Source: Promicromonospora sp. AC04 (lineage in GTDB: Bacteria; Actinomycetota; Actinomycetes; Actinomycetales; Cellulomonadaceae). From it: a stretch of DNA of 64,000 nucleotides. The DNA is taken from NCBI RefSeq assembly GCF_003058225.1, contig NZ_QBUG01000013.1:62001-126000 (forward strand). The letters are read 5' to 3'. This document shows, in pieces, positions 16,495-24,384 of this stretch. A model generated the notes under the pieces. The model was not told where the DNA came from, made no database searches, and was given only the letters and a program-made list of their open reading frames with translations. Every line of letters starts with the position of its first letter. The stretch's first letter is position 1. Made by a program: the position numbers and the translations under genes.

Positions 16495-16596
16495 TCGGCT
16501 GGATCTTGCTCGGCTGGATCTTGCTCGGCTGGATCTTGCTCGGCTGGATCTTGCTCGGCTGGATCTTGCTCGGCTGGATCTTGCTCGGCATCCTGC
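16495..16596. repeat. Six tandem copies of a 15-bp repeat
   Basis: TCGGCTGGATCTTGC is repeated exactly six times (16,495-16,584) and a partial seventh copy follows. The array lies between the long hairpin and the 3' end of the RND pump gene. It has an open frame both ways (LLGWI or SKIQP repeats), but no start, ribosome site or domain supports translation. Perfect copies suggest a length-variable locus. Confidence 0.9.
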
Positions 16597-16619
16597 TGAC
16601 GGAGGCGCCGTCCGGCAGC

Positions 16620-19600
16620 TCAGTCGAGCGGGTCGAGTGGGTGGGGCCAGACCGGAGGCGGCGCCGGCCGCTGATAGTCCGGCTGGGGCTCAGGTTCGGG
16701 CTCCGGCTCCCACTGGGGCTGGGGCTGGGCCTGGGCCTGGGCCTGAGGCTGGGGCTGGGGCTGGAACTGAGGCGGCGTGTGATGCTGCGCCTGGTGCGGA
16801 GGGTTCGGCCACTGTTGCCGCGGCGCGGCCTGCTGCTGCGGCGGAGCCTGCGGCTGCCGCGGCGGGGTTCGCCGTTGCCGCGGCTGCTGCGCCGGCGGGG
16901 TCGGGGCGGGCTGCCCTGGCCAGTCCGGCGGTGCCTGCTGCGGCCCGCCGTACTGGGCGGGAGCCTGATACGCCGAGCCGTCGTAGTGCGCCGCATGCTG
17001 GGGCGGCAGCTCGACCGCCGGGACATGGGCGGGCGGGATCTGGCTCGACGCGGCCTGAGCCGGCGTCGGCTTGCTGTGCCGGGCCCGGCGCGGCCGGTCG
17101 GGCTCCATCCAGGCGCCGGACGAGTCGGGTGCGGCCTCCCTGGCCGGCGGCCAGCCCTGCTCCACCGGGCGACCCTGCGGTACGGGAGCGCCCTGCGGTT
17201 CGGGACGGCCCTGCGGCGCCGGGCGACCCTGCGGCACCGGAGCGCCCTGAGGTACGGGACGGCCCTGTGGCATCGGAGCACCCTGGGGTGCCGGAGCGCC
17301 CTGCGGCGCCGGGCGACCCTGGGGTATCGGAGCGCCCTGCGGTATCGGGCCACCCTGCGCTCGTCGAGCTGCGGCCGCCTGCCGCCCGACGGTCTGGAAC
17401 GCGCCCGTCGCGACGCTGGGGAACGCGCCCGTCAGCGGCCCGCGTGCGAGGCGTCCGGCAGCCTCGTCCTCGGCCCGACGCCGTTCGGCCCGGCGCTCGA
17501 AGATCGTGTAGATCACCGGCACCACGTACAGCGTGAGCAGGGTCGAGGACACGAGCCCGCCGATCACCACCAACGCGAGCGGTTGCGAGATGAACGCCCC
17601 GCCGCCCGTCAGGCCGACTCCCATGGGCGCCAGCGCGAAGACCGTGGCCAGGGCCGTCATGACAATGGGGCGCAGCCGCTTGCGCGCGCCCTCGCGCACC
17701 GCCTCGTCGAGGCCCATGCCGTCCTGGCGGTACTGGTTGATCAGGTCGATGAGCACGATCGCGTTCGACACCACGATCCCCACCAGCAGCAGCGTGCCGA
17801 TCAGCGCGGGCACGCCCAGCGGCGTGTTCGTGGCGACCAGCGCGACCAGCGCGCCGACTGCCGCGAACGGGATGGACACCAGCAGGATGAACGGCTGCGC
17901 CAGGCTCCGGAAGGCCGCCACCATGACGATGAACACGAGGGCGATCGCGGCCAGCAGTGCCATGCCCAGGCTGCTGAAGGCCTCGGCCTGGTCTGCGGCT
18001 GCACCGCCGACCGCCACCGTCGCGCCGGCCGGCAGGTCGATCGACTCGATCTCGGCGTTCACCGCGTCGGTGACCGCGCCGAGGTCGTCACCGGCGGGCG
18101 TGACCGAGACAGTGGCGGACCGGTCGCCGTCGATGCGGCTGATCGACGTCGGCGACTTGGCTACCTCCACGTTCGCGACGTCGCTCAGCGGCACGGCGCC
18201 GGCCGCCGTCGGAACCGGGATCTCGCCGATCTCGGCCATCGTGGTCGGCACGACGCCTGCGGAGAGCGTGACCCCGACGGGCCCCTCGGCGGTCTGCAGC
18301 TCACCCAGGTCCTGCGAGCCGGTCATCGCGGCCGACGCGATCCCGGTGACCTGCGTCTCGGTCAGCCCGAACTGCGCTGCGGCCTTGCGGTCGACGGTGA
18401 CCTCGACGATCTCCTGCGCGGCCGCCAGATCGTTGCTGACGTCGGCGACGCCGCCCAGGCCGCTCATCGACTCCTGGAGCTGGTTGGTGGCCTCGGTCAG
18501 CGCAGCGTCGTCGCGCGCGCTCACCACGAGGTCGATGGAGGACGTGCCCACCGACTCGCCGCCGGACACGGAGATCTCCGTCGCGGGCGCCTCGGTCAGC
18601 CCTTCGACGGCGGCGCGGATGTCCGCGGCTGCGGCCGTGCCGTCGGCGTCCTCGTCGAGCGTGACCGCGAACGAGGCCTTGAGCCCGGCGCTCGCACCGC
18701 CGAACGCCGCCATCGACATGTCGCCGCCGCTGCCAACGGTGGTCTGCACGCTGTCGACGGCGTCGACGTCGGCCAGCGCGGTCTCCACCTGCTTCGCCGC
18801 CTCGTCCTGACCCTTCAGCGACGTCCCGGGCGCGTAGTGCTGCGTGACCGTCACGGTGTCCTGGCCGCTGTCCCCGAGGAAGCTGGTCTCCATGTTCGGG
18901 ACGAGGGCGGCCGTGCCGCCGAGGATCGCCACGGCCACCCCGATGGTGACGACGGGCCGCGCGAGCGCACCGTTCAGCGTCGGCACGTAGATGCGCTGCC
19001 AGATGCCGCGGCTCTCCCTCTCCTCGGCCGCCTCGCGAGCGAGCGCCGCGCCGCGGCCGGCCTTCCTCGGGGGACTGATGAACCAGTACGCCAGCACCGG
19101 CACGATCGTCAGGGCCACGACGAGCGAGGCCAGCATCGCTATCGACACGGTCAGGGCGAACGGCCGGAACAGCTCGCCCACCATGCCGCTCACGAACGCG
19201 ATCGGCAGGAACACCGCGACGGTGCAGATCGTGGAGGCCGCGATGGCCCCACCCACCTCGCGCACCGCCGCGAGGATGGTCTCGGCCTTGTCCTCGCCGT
19301 ACGACATGTGCCGCTTGATGTTCTCGATCACCACGATCGCGTCGTCGACCACGCGGCCGATCGAGATGGTGAGTGCGCCCAGCGTCAGGATGTTCAGGGT
19401 GTAGCCGCCCGCGCTCATCCCGATGAACGTCACCGCGAGCGACAGCGGGATGGAGATCGCCGACACCAGCGTGGACCGCATGGACATCAGGAAGACGAGG
19501 ATGACGAGCACCGCGAACAGCAGCCCGAGGCCGCCCTCCGTGGCCAGGCCGTGGATCGACTCCTCGACGAACGGGGCCTGGTCGAACACGACGGCCGTCT

Positions 19601-20657
19601 CGATGCCGCGCTCGGACAGCGTGTCCGCCACGTCGGGCTCGGCGAGCGCCGCCTCGATCGCGTGCGACACCTCCACCGTGTTGGCCTCCGGCGTCTTCGT
19701 CATGGCCAGGCCGAGCGACGGCGAGCCGTCGAGGCGGGAGTAGGACGTCGCCTCGACCGCCTTGAGCTGCACGGCCGCGACCTGGCCCAGCAGCACGGGC
19801 GCGACCGGTTCGGTCGGGAGTACGTCCGACGTCGTCGCGCCGCCCGCCGCGTCGCCGGTCGCCGCGCCCGGGGCAGCGGTTCCGCCCGGGAGGACGGGGA
19901 GCTGCTTGAGCTGGTCGACCATGTCGACGGGCTTGCCGAGCTGGACGGACCAGGCGCGGCCGCCCTCGGTGATCTCCCCGGCCGGCATGACCACGCCGTT
20001 GTCCTGCAGCACGGTGGTCAGGTCTTCCGTCGTGAGGCCGGCCGCAGTGAGCTTCTCCTGGTCTGGCAGGATGCGGACCTCGGTCTCGCTCTGTCCGGTC
20101 ACCGCGACCGAGCGGACGCCGTCGACCTCCTCCAGCGCGGGCACCACGACGTTCTCGACCGTGTCCGCGAGGGCGTTGGGGCTCTTGTCGCCCGAGATCG
20201 CCATCTGGACCACGGGCACGTCGTCGACGGAGCCGGTAGTGATCTGCGGCTCGACATCCTTCGGGAGGGCCGGCCGGACCCCCGCCACGGCGGTCTGGAG
20301 GCGCTGGGTGGAGTCCTCCATGTCGGTGCCGTAGGTGAACTCGATGGTGGTCAGGGAGATGCCGGTGGACGCCGTCGAGCGGACCGACGCGACCCCGTCG
20401 ACGGAGGCGATGGCCTCCTCGATCACATCGGTGACCTGTTCCTCCATGACCTGGGGCGACGAGCCCTGGTACTGCGCGCTCACGATGCCCGTCGGGAGCT
20501 GCATGGACGGGATCAGCTCCTGCTTCAGGGAGGTCATGCTCAGCACCCCGAACACGGCGATCGCGATCGTCACCAGCGCCACGACGGCTCGGTTCGCGAG
20601 GGACAGCCGGGCGAGATGGAACACAAAGACTCCACTGTGCGGACGAGGATCGGACAT
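16620..20657 (-). CDS. RND-superfamily efflux permease (HAE1/AcrB-like) with Pro/Gln-rich tail
   Basis: 1345 residues. The first ~1050 form a full HAE1-type pump: 12 membrane spans, two porter loops (VEPQITTGSVDDVPVVQMAISG; APATEISVSGGESVG) and a proton-relay acidic pair in SIGRVVDDAIVVIENI near residue 440. The second-half counterpart is GIVVSNAIVLIDLINQYR. Residues ~1053-1345 are an added low-complexity tail: an Arg-rich segment, then about a dozen P-x-P-Q-G repeats (near 1100-1165) and a Gln/Pro-rich end. Ordinary AcrB proteins end near 1040-1050. The pump probably exports drugs or lipophilic metabolites. No adaptor or outer-membrane partner is nearby, as expected in a Gram-positive. Confidence 0.93.
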   Translation of the reverse strand: MSDPRPHSGVFVFHLARLSLANRAVVALVTIAIAVFGVLSMTSLKQELIPSMQLPTGIVSAQYQGSSPQVMEEQVTDVIEEAIASVDGVASVRSTASTGISLTTIEFTYGTDMEDSTQRLQTAVAGVRPALPKDVEPQITTGSVDDVPVVQMAISGDKSPNALADTVENVVVPALEEVDGVRSVAVTGQSETEVRILPDQEKLTAAGLTTEDLTTVLQDNGVVMPAGEITEGGRAWSVQLGKPVDMVDQLKQLPVLPGGTAAPGAATGDAAGGATTSDVLPTEPVAPVLLGQVAAVQLKAVEATSYSRLDGSPSLGLAMTKTPEANTVEVSHAIEAALAEPDVADTLSERGIETAVVFDQAPFVEESIHGLATEGGLGLLFAVLVILVFLMSMRSTLVSAISIPLSLAVTFIGMSAGGYTLNILTLGALTISIGRVVDDAIVVIENIKRHMSYGEDKAETILAAVREVGGAIAASTICTVAVFLPIAFVSGMVGELFRPFALTVSIAMLASLVVALTIVPVLAYWFISPPRKAGRGAALAREAAEERESRGIWQRIYVPTLNGALARPVVTIGVAVAILGGTAALVPNMETSFLGDSGQDTVTVTQHYAPGTSLKGQDEAAKQVETALADVDAVDSVQTTVGSGGDMSMAAFGGASAGLKASFAVTLDEDADGTAAAADIRAAVEGLTEAPATEISVSGGESVGTSSIDLVVSARDDAALTEATNQLQESMSGLGGVADVSNDLAAAQEIVEVTVDRKAAAQFGLTETQVTGIASAAMTGSQDLGELQTAEGPVGVTLSAGVVPTTMAEIGEIPVPTAAGAVPLSDVANVEVAKSPTSISRIDGDRSATVSVTPAGDDLGAVTDAVNAEIESIDLPAGATVAVGGAAADQAEAFSSLGMALLAAIALVFIVMVAAFRSLAQPFILLVSIPFAAVGALVALVATNTPLGVPALIGTLLLVGIVVSNAIVLIDLINQYRQDGMGLDEAVREGARKRLRPIVMTALATVFALAPMGVGLTGGGAFISQPLALVVIGGLVSSTLLTLYVVPVIYTIFERRAERRRAEDEAAGRLARGPLTGAFPSVATGAFQTVGRQAAAARRAQGGPIPQGAPIPQGRPAPQGAPAPQGAPMPQGRPVPQGAPVPQGRPAPQGRPEPQGAPVPQGRPVEQGWPPAREAAPDSSGAWMEPDRPRRARHSKPTPAQAASSQIPPAHVPAVELPPQHAAHYDGSAYQAPAQYGGPQQAPPDWPGQPAPTPPAQQPRQRRTPPRQPQAPPQQQAAPRQQWPNPPHQAQHHTPPQFQPQPQPQAQAQAQPQPQWEPEPEPEPQPDYQRPAPPPVWPHPLDPLD

Positions 20658-20833
20658 ACGGCGCGACGCCGCCGTCGTGGCCCGGGCGGACCAACGGGGT
20701 GAAACCGACCGAAGTCACAGAGTAGGGCAGTATGCTCCACCGGCCGCAAGCGCGCCGTGATCTTCGGTGTGCCCGACGGACGCCGATCTCGGGGTGCTGC
20801 CCGGCCCGTCCGCACACTGGCCGGGGCGAGAAG

Positions 20834-22069
20834 TCACAGCTCGGACATCGCCTCCTCGGGTGAGCCCTCGACGCTCTTCGCGGCTCCGTTCCAGCGCTGC
20901 CAGAGCACACGCTCCCCGATCGGCCGGGCCATGACGTGCGCCGTCACCACGAACACGATCACACCGACGAGCAGCACCACCGACGCCACCCAGAACGGCG
21001 ACGCGGGGTCGACGCCCTCGGCGAGCAACCCGGCCACCACTGGCGCGGGAGCCGCGAAACCCCAGCGGACCAGGTTGAACGCGCCGGTGGTGACGCGGCG
21101 GTCCGGGTCGCCGAGGGCGAGCGACAGGTCCGTGAGGTTCGCGTTCGCGATACCCATGAACACCCCGGCCACGATGGTCACGACGATGGAGCCGACCGTC
21201 CCGACGCCGATGGCGAGCACCGCCACGCACGCCAGCACGCCGACGATCGCGACGCCCAGTGTCTGCACGAACCCGATCGCGTGCGCCAGCCGGTGGCCGA
21301 CCGCGAGGATGCCGACGGCCACGCCGATCCCCCAGGCGGTGAACACCAGGCCCAGCGGCACGACGTCGAGGCCGAGGAACACCGGGACGTACCCGAGCAC
21401 CACGAAGAACACGAAGTTGTAGGCGGCGGTCACGACCGCGAGCGCCAGGAAGCCCGGCTTGCGGAACAGCCCGAAGACCTGCCCGAGCTTCAGCGGCGCG
21501 GGCTTCTCTGCCGGGTCCCTGAGCCGGGTGGCGGAGACCAGCAGCGCGACGACCATGAGCAGGCCGCAGACGAAGAACGGCACCCGCCAGCTGATGTGCC
21601 CCAGCAGCCCGCCGATCAGCGGCCCGACAGCGAAGCCGAGCCCCACGCAGGTCTCGAACAGGCCCACCACCCACTCACGGTCCTTCGCGAGCGCGACCAG
21701 CAGCACCATGGCGGTGGCGAAGAACATCGCGTTCCCGAGGCCCCACACGCCGCGCAGCACCGCGAGCTGGACGATGTTCCCGCTCAGCGCGGCGAGCACC
21801 GCCGCTATCGCGACGAGTGTGACGCCGGTCGCCAGGATCTTCTTGTACCCGAACTTCCCGGTCGCCATGACAGCCGGGATCATGCCGATCGCCATGACCG
21901 CGATGTAGGCGGTGAACAGCAGCTCGATCTCCCAGGTGGTGGCGCCGATCTCCGCGCCGATGACGGGAAGGATCGGGTCCACGACGGCGATGCCCGCGAT
22001 CGCGAAGAACGCGGTGAGTGCCGTGGCATAGATGGCGGTCTTGTTCGGTTCGTTGCGCGCGCTGGCCAC
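20834..22069 (-). CDS. Major facilitator superfamily transporter
   Basis: 411 residues with 12 predicted membrane helices. MFS motifs visible are the motif-A-like GKFGYKK loop between helices 2 and 3 (near residue 72) and the helix-5 segment GLGFAVGPLIGGLLG (motif C, antiporter type, near 142-156). This is probably a drug:H+ antiporter. GTG 22,069 has a strong GGAGG. It is divergent from a MarR-type regulator across 59 bp that contain palindromes, so substrate-induced derepression is likely. Confidence 0.92.
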   Translation of the reverse strand: MASARNEPNKTAIYATALTAFFAIAGIAVVDPILPVIGAEIGATTWEIELLFTAYIAVMAIGMIPAVMATGKFGYKKILATGVTLVAIAAVLAALSGNIVQLAVLRGVWGLGNAMFFATAMVLLVALAKDREWVVGLFETCVGLGFAVGPLIGGLLGHISWRVPFFVCGLLMVVALLVSATRLRDPAEKPAPLKLGQVFGLFRKPGFLALAVVTAAYNFVFFVVLGYVPVFLGLDVVPLGLVFTAWGIGVAVGILAVGHRLAHAIGFVQTLGVAIVGVLACVAVLAIGVGTVGSIVVTIVAGVFMGIANANLTDLSLALGDPDRRVTTGAFNLVRWGFAAPAPVVAGLLAEGVDPASPFWVASVVLLVGVIVFVVTAHVMARPIGERVLWQRWNGAAKSVEGSPEEAMSEL

Positions 22070-22090
22070 GCGGCCTCCTTACGATGATTT

Positions 22091-22121
22091 ACCTGTACCC
22101 CACAGGTATATGCCTGTAGGC
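22091..22121. promoter_or_regulatory. Probable MarR operators between MFS and marR genes
   Basis: ACCTGT-5N-ACAGGT (22,091-22,107) and GCCTGTAGGC (22,112-22,121) are adjacent palindromic elements in the 59-bp divergent gap. TAGGCT (22,117-22,122) could also serve as the -10 of marR, placing the transcript start on the ATG. Protein bound here would block both genes. Confidence 0.65.
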
Positions 22122-22128
22122 TACACCT

Positions 22129-22620
22129 ATGTCAGGGAAGACGAAAGAGAACTCGGACGCCGAGCACCCCGGCGGCGCCCCGCTGTCGCGCGTCGAGCTC
22201 CAGCTCGCGCTCCTGCTGCGCCGGGCCGAGCGCACGGGCGCCATCCGCGCGGGCCACACCCCGGCGCTCGAGCGGTCGGGCTACCTGCTGCTCCTGGTGC
22301 TCAGCACCGAGGGCCCGCTCGGCATCAACGCGCTCGCCGAACGCCAGGGCCTCGACGCGTCCACCGTGACCCGGCAGGTCGTCAGCCTCGAGAAGGCAGG
22401 CTTTGCGCGACGCAGCCGAGACCCGCGCGACGGGCGGGCCGTGCGGGTGGAGGCGACGCCGTCGGGCAAAGCGCAGCTGGAGCGTGAGCGCGAGCGGCGC
22501 AGCGCCATGTACGACCAGATCCTCGCCGACTGGTCCCCCGCCGAGCAGTCCCTGCTCGCGGGCCTGCTCGAGCGCCTCAACCAGGACCTGGACGCCTTCC
22601 GGCGCGACCCGGACGACTGA
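22129..22620 (+). CDS. MarR family transcriptional regulator
   Basis: 163 residues. A winged helix-turn-helix (about 60-115, GINALAERQGLDASTVTRQVVSLEKAGFARRSRDPRDGRAVRVEATPSG) is flanked by dimerisation helices. The DPRDGRAVRV wing is characteristic of MarR. It is divergent from the MFS transporter and probably represses it and itself, released by a phenolic or drug ligand. No ribosome site precedes ATG 22,129, and the nearby -10-like TAGGCT suggests a leaderless message. Confidence 0.92.
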   Translation: MSGKTKENSDAEHPGGAPLSRVELQLALLLRRAERTGAIRAGHTPALERSGYLLLLVLSTEGPLGINALAERQGLDASTVTRQVVSLEKAGFARRSRDPRDGRAVRVEATPSGKAQLERERERRSAMYDQILADWSPAEQSLLAGLLERLNQDLDAFRRDPDD

Positions 22621-22641
22621 GCACAGCTTCCAAAGATTTGG

Positions 22642-22674
22642 TTGCAAAGATTCTCTTGCAAAGAACTCTTTGCA
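22642..22674 (+). promoter_or_regulatory. TTGCAAAGA repeat operator/promoter
   Basis: TTGCAAAGA occurs at 22,642-22,650 and 22,656-22,664, and the second copy forms a palindrome TGCAAAGA-AC-TCTTTGCA with 22,667-22,674. A partial CAAAGATT precedes at 22,631. The AT-rich cluster stands out from the GC-rich background, 50 bp before a small gene. The HTH_20 regulator downstream is the likely binder. Confidence 0.65.
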
Positions 22675-22725
22675 TGCGTAGGGTGGGGCGCACGAGCTAC
22701 CTCACCCCGAGCCAGGAGAAGCACG

Positions 22726-22938
22726 ATGAGCGCCTTCGCCCCCACCGCTGTCCCCCAGGCCTTCCACCTCTTCGCATCGCGTGCCGCCGCGGCGTCGTCC
22801 CAGGGCCGCCGTCGGGAGACCCCCGTCCAGGACCGCGAGGCACTGCGCCGGGAGGCCGAGCGCGTGGCCCGGCAGCGCGCTCAGGCTGAGCGGGCGCGCG
22901 ACAACGCGGCCGCGCGCCACCCCCTCGCGCTGCGCTGA
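22726..22938 (+). CDS. Small hypothetical protein (70 aa)
   Basis: 70 residues. The first ~27 are mildly hydrophobic (AFAPTAVPQAFHLFASRAAAAS). The rest is a highly charged Arg/Glu/Ala helix (REALRREAERVARQRAQAERARDN), probably coiled. No family was recognised. A clear AGGAGA precedes ATG 22,726, and the TTGCAAAGA operator lies just upstream, so it looks like a real regulated gene. It is 30 bp ahead of the HTH regulator and may share its transcript. In some actinobacteria a similar short gene sits beside an ArsR-like regulator and a transporter, but here its role is unknown. Confidence 0.6.
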   Translation: MSAFAPTAVPQAFHLFASRAAAASSQGRRRETPVQDREALRREAERVARQRAQAERARDNAAARHPLALR

Positions 22939-22968
22939 TCGGGCCGGGCACTGGGTAACGTCCTGCCT

Positions 22969-23673
22969 ATGGCGACTGCACGCAAGGACTCCCCGGGCCG
23001 GCCAGCGGAAGAGGACGCACCCTCCCCGTCGGGGCCGCAGGCCCCGCGCGCGGCGCCCAGCCCGTCCGAGCCCCCTGCGGTAGGCCCGCCGGCGGAGCTG
23101 GGCCCCGCGGCCCTGCGCGCGCTCGCTCACCCGCTCCGCATCCGCATCCTCGACCTGCTCCCGAGCCGCGGTCCGCTCACCGCCAGCAAGCTCGGCGAGA
23201 TCGTCGGCGAGTCGAGCGGTTCGACGAGCTACCACCTGCGACAGCTCGCCAAGCACGGCCTCGTCCGCGAGGTCGAGGGCAAGGGCACCGCACGGGAGCG
23301 GTGGTGGGAACGCACACCCGGCGGGTTCAGCATCTCCAACGCGGGGAAGGACTCCCCCGCGGGCCGACAGACCGCCGAGGCCGTCAACATCGAGTTCCTC
23401 CGGCTCCGCCACGAGCGGGTGATGGCCTTCATCCGTGCGGGACAGGACGCGGACGAGGAGACCCTGAAGGCATGGCTGGGCACCGCGGCCTTCGTCACGT
23501 CCAACAAGTGGGCCACACCGGAGCAGATGAAGGCGATCGTCGAGGCGTGGGACCGCTTCGCCGCCGAGCACATCGACCCGCTGAGCCGGCAGGAGGGCGT
23601 GCCCGGAGCCGTGCCGTTCGAGGTCCACTTCGACGCGTTCCCGACGGTCGACGCAGAGGGCAACCCGCTCTGA
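22969..23673 (+). CDS. ArsR-like winged-helix regulator (HTH_20)
   Basis: 234 residues. A disordered Pro/Ala/Ser-rich N-terminus (1-45) precedes a winged helix (about 47-110; LRALAHPLRIRILDLLPSRGPLTASKLGEIVGESSGSTSYHLRQLAKHGLVREVEGKGTARERWW). The C-terminal domain (115-234) is the companion region of the 'winged helix-turn-helix domain' family. No metal-binding Cys cluster is present, so it is not a classical arsenic or metal sensor. The TTGCAAAGA palindrome 300 bp upstream is the probable binding site. Confidence 0.87.
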   Translation: MATARKDSPGRPAEEDAPSPSGPQAPRAAPSPSEPPAVGPPAELGPAALRALAHPLRIRILDLLPSRGPLTASKLGEIVGESSGSTSYHLRQLAKHGLVREVEGKGTARERWWERTPGGFSISNAGKDSPAGRQTAEAVNIEFLRLRHERVMAFIRAGQDADEETLKAWLGTAAFVTSNKWATPEQMKAIVEAWDRFAAEHIDPLSRQEGVPGAVPFEVHFDAFPTVDAEGNPL

Positions 23674-23684
23674 CGCGTCATGCC

Positions 23685-23729
23685 TCTGGCACGAGCACCT
23701 CTGCCATGAGCAGATCTGCGGCGGGCAGA
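23685..23729 (+). promoter_or_regulatory. Three tandem 15-bp PopR-type boxes upstream of clpP
   Basis: Three back-to-back units: TCTGGC-acg-AGCACC (23,685-23,699), TCTGCC-atg-AGCAGA (23,700-23,714) and TCTGCG-gcg-GGCAGA (23,715-23,729). From memory, the reported PopR target in front of Streptomyces clpP3 is TCTGCC-3N-GGCAGA. Units 2 and 3 each match at 11 of 12 defined positions. The boxes end 41 bp before the clpP start, suiting an activator. Confidence 0.75.
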
Positions 23730-23770
23730 GATCGCTGTCCAGGGCGCCGGCGCCGGGTCATCGTGGAGGC

Positions 23771-24373
23771 ATGACCGAGACCACCCAGATCCACCCCTTC
23801 GAAGACCACCTCGCCACGCGGCTGCTGCACCAGCGGATCGTGCTGATCGGCAGCGAGATCGACGACGTCGTCGCCAACCGCGTGACCTCGCAGCTCCTGC
23901 TGCTCTCAGCAGAAGACTCTGCAGCGGACATCAGCCTCTACATCAACTCCCCCGGCGGCTCCATCAGCGCAGGCCTTGCCGTCTACGACACGATGAAGCT
24001 GCTGCCGAACGCCGTCTCGACCGTTGCGGTCGGGTTCGCGGGCAGCATGGGCCAGTTCCTGCTCGCCGCGGGCACCAAGGACAAGCGGTACGCGCTCCCG
24101 CACGCGCGGATCATGATGCACCAGCCGGCGGGCGGGATAGGCGGCACGACGACCGACGTCGTCATCCAGGCCGAGAACATCCGGCACGTCAAGGACGTCG
24201 TGACCCGGCTGCAGTCCGAGCACACCGGCCAGACCGTCGAGACCATCGCCGCGGACTCCGAGCGCGACCGCTGGTTCACCGCTGAGCAGGCCCTCGCCTA
24301 CGGCATGATCGACAAGATCGTGGACCGGGTCAACGACGTCCGCCCGGGCGGAAAGAGGCGCGCCGGGCTCTGA
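23771..24373 (+). CDS. clpP: ATP-dependent Clp protease proteolytic subunit (solo ClpP, ClpP3-like)
   Basis: 200 residues covering a complete ClpP. The catalytic triad is Ser92 (GFAGSMGQ), His117 (RIMMHQPAGG) and Asp166 (SERDRW). The YINSPGGSISAGLAVYDTM substrate-binding stretch is intact. It degrades proteins together with a Clp ATPase. Main actinobacterial clpP1/clpP2 genes are adjacent to each other and to clpX; this one stands alone and so is an additional paralogue. GGAGG precedes ATG 23,771. Three PopR-type boxes lie upstream and a PopR/ClgR-like gene 0.7 kb downstream, pointing to conditional activation as described for Streptomyces clpP3-clpP4. Confidence 0.93.
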   Translation: MTETTQIHPFEDHLATRLLHQRIVLIGSEIDDVVANRVTSQLLLLSAEDSAADISLYINSPGGSISAGLAVYDTMKLLPNAVSTVAVGFAGSMGQFLLAAGTKDKRYALPHARIMMHQPAGGIGGTTTDVVIQAENIRHVKDVVTRLQSEHTGQTVETIAADSERDRWFTAEQALAYGMIDKIVDRVNDVRPGGKRRAGL

Positions 24374-24384
24374 TCCACAACCAG

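Noticed and set aside
16495-16596. Hydrophobic LLGWI repeat peptide on the plus strand as a membrane protein
   Set aside because: No ribosome binding site, and the repeat explains the pattern. The same DNA reads SKIQP on the other strand with equal openness.
16506-20702. A very long plus-strand open frame antisense to the RND pump
   Set aside because: Its product is Arg/His/Asp-rich with no domains, the start lies in the 15-bp repeat array, and the minus strand encodes a clear RND pump. It is a high-GC shadow frame.
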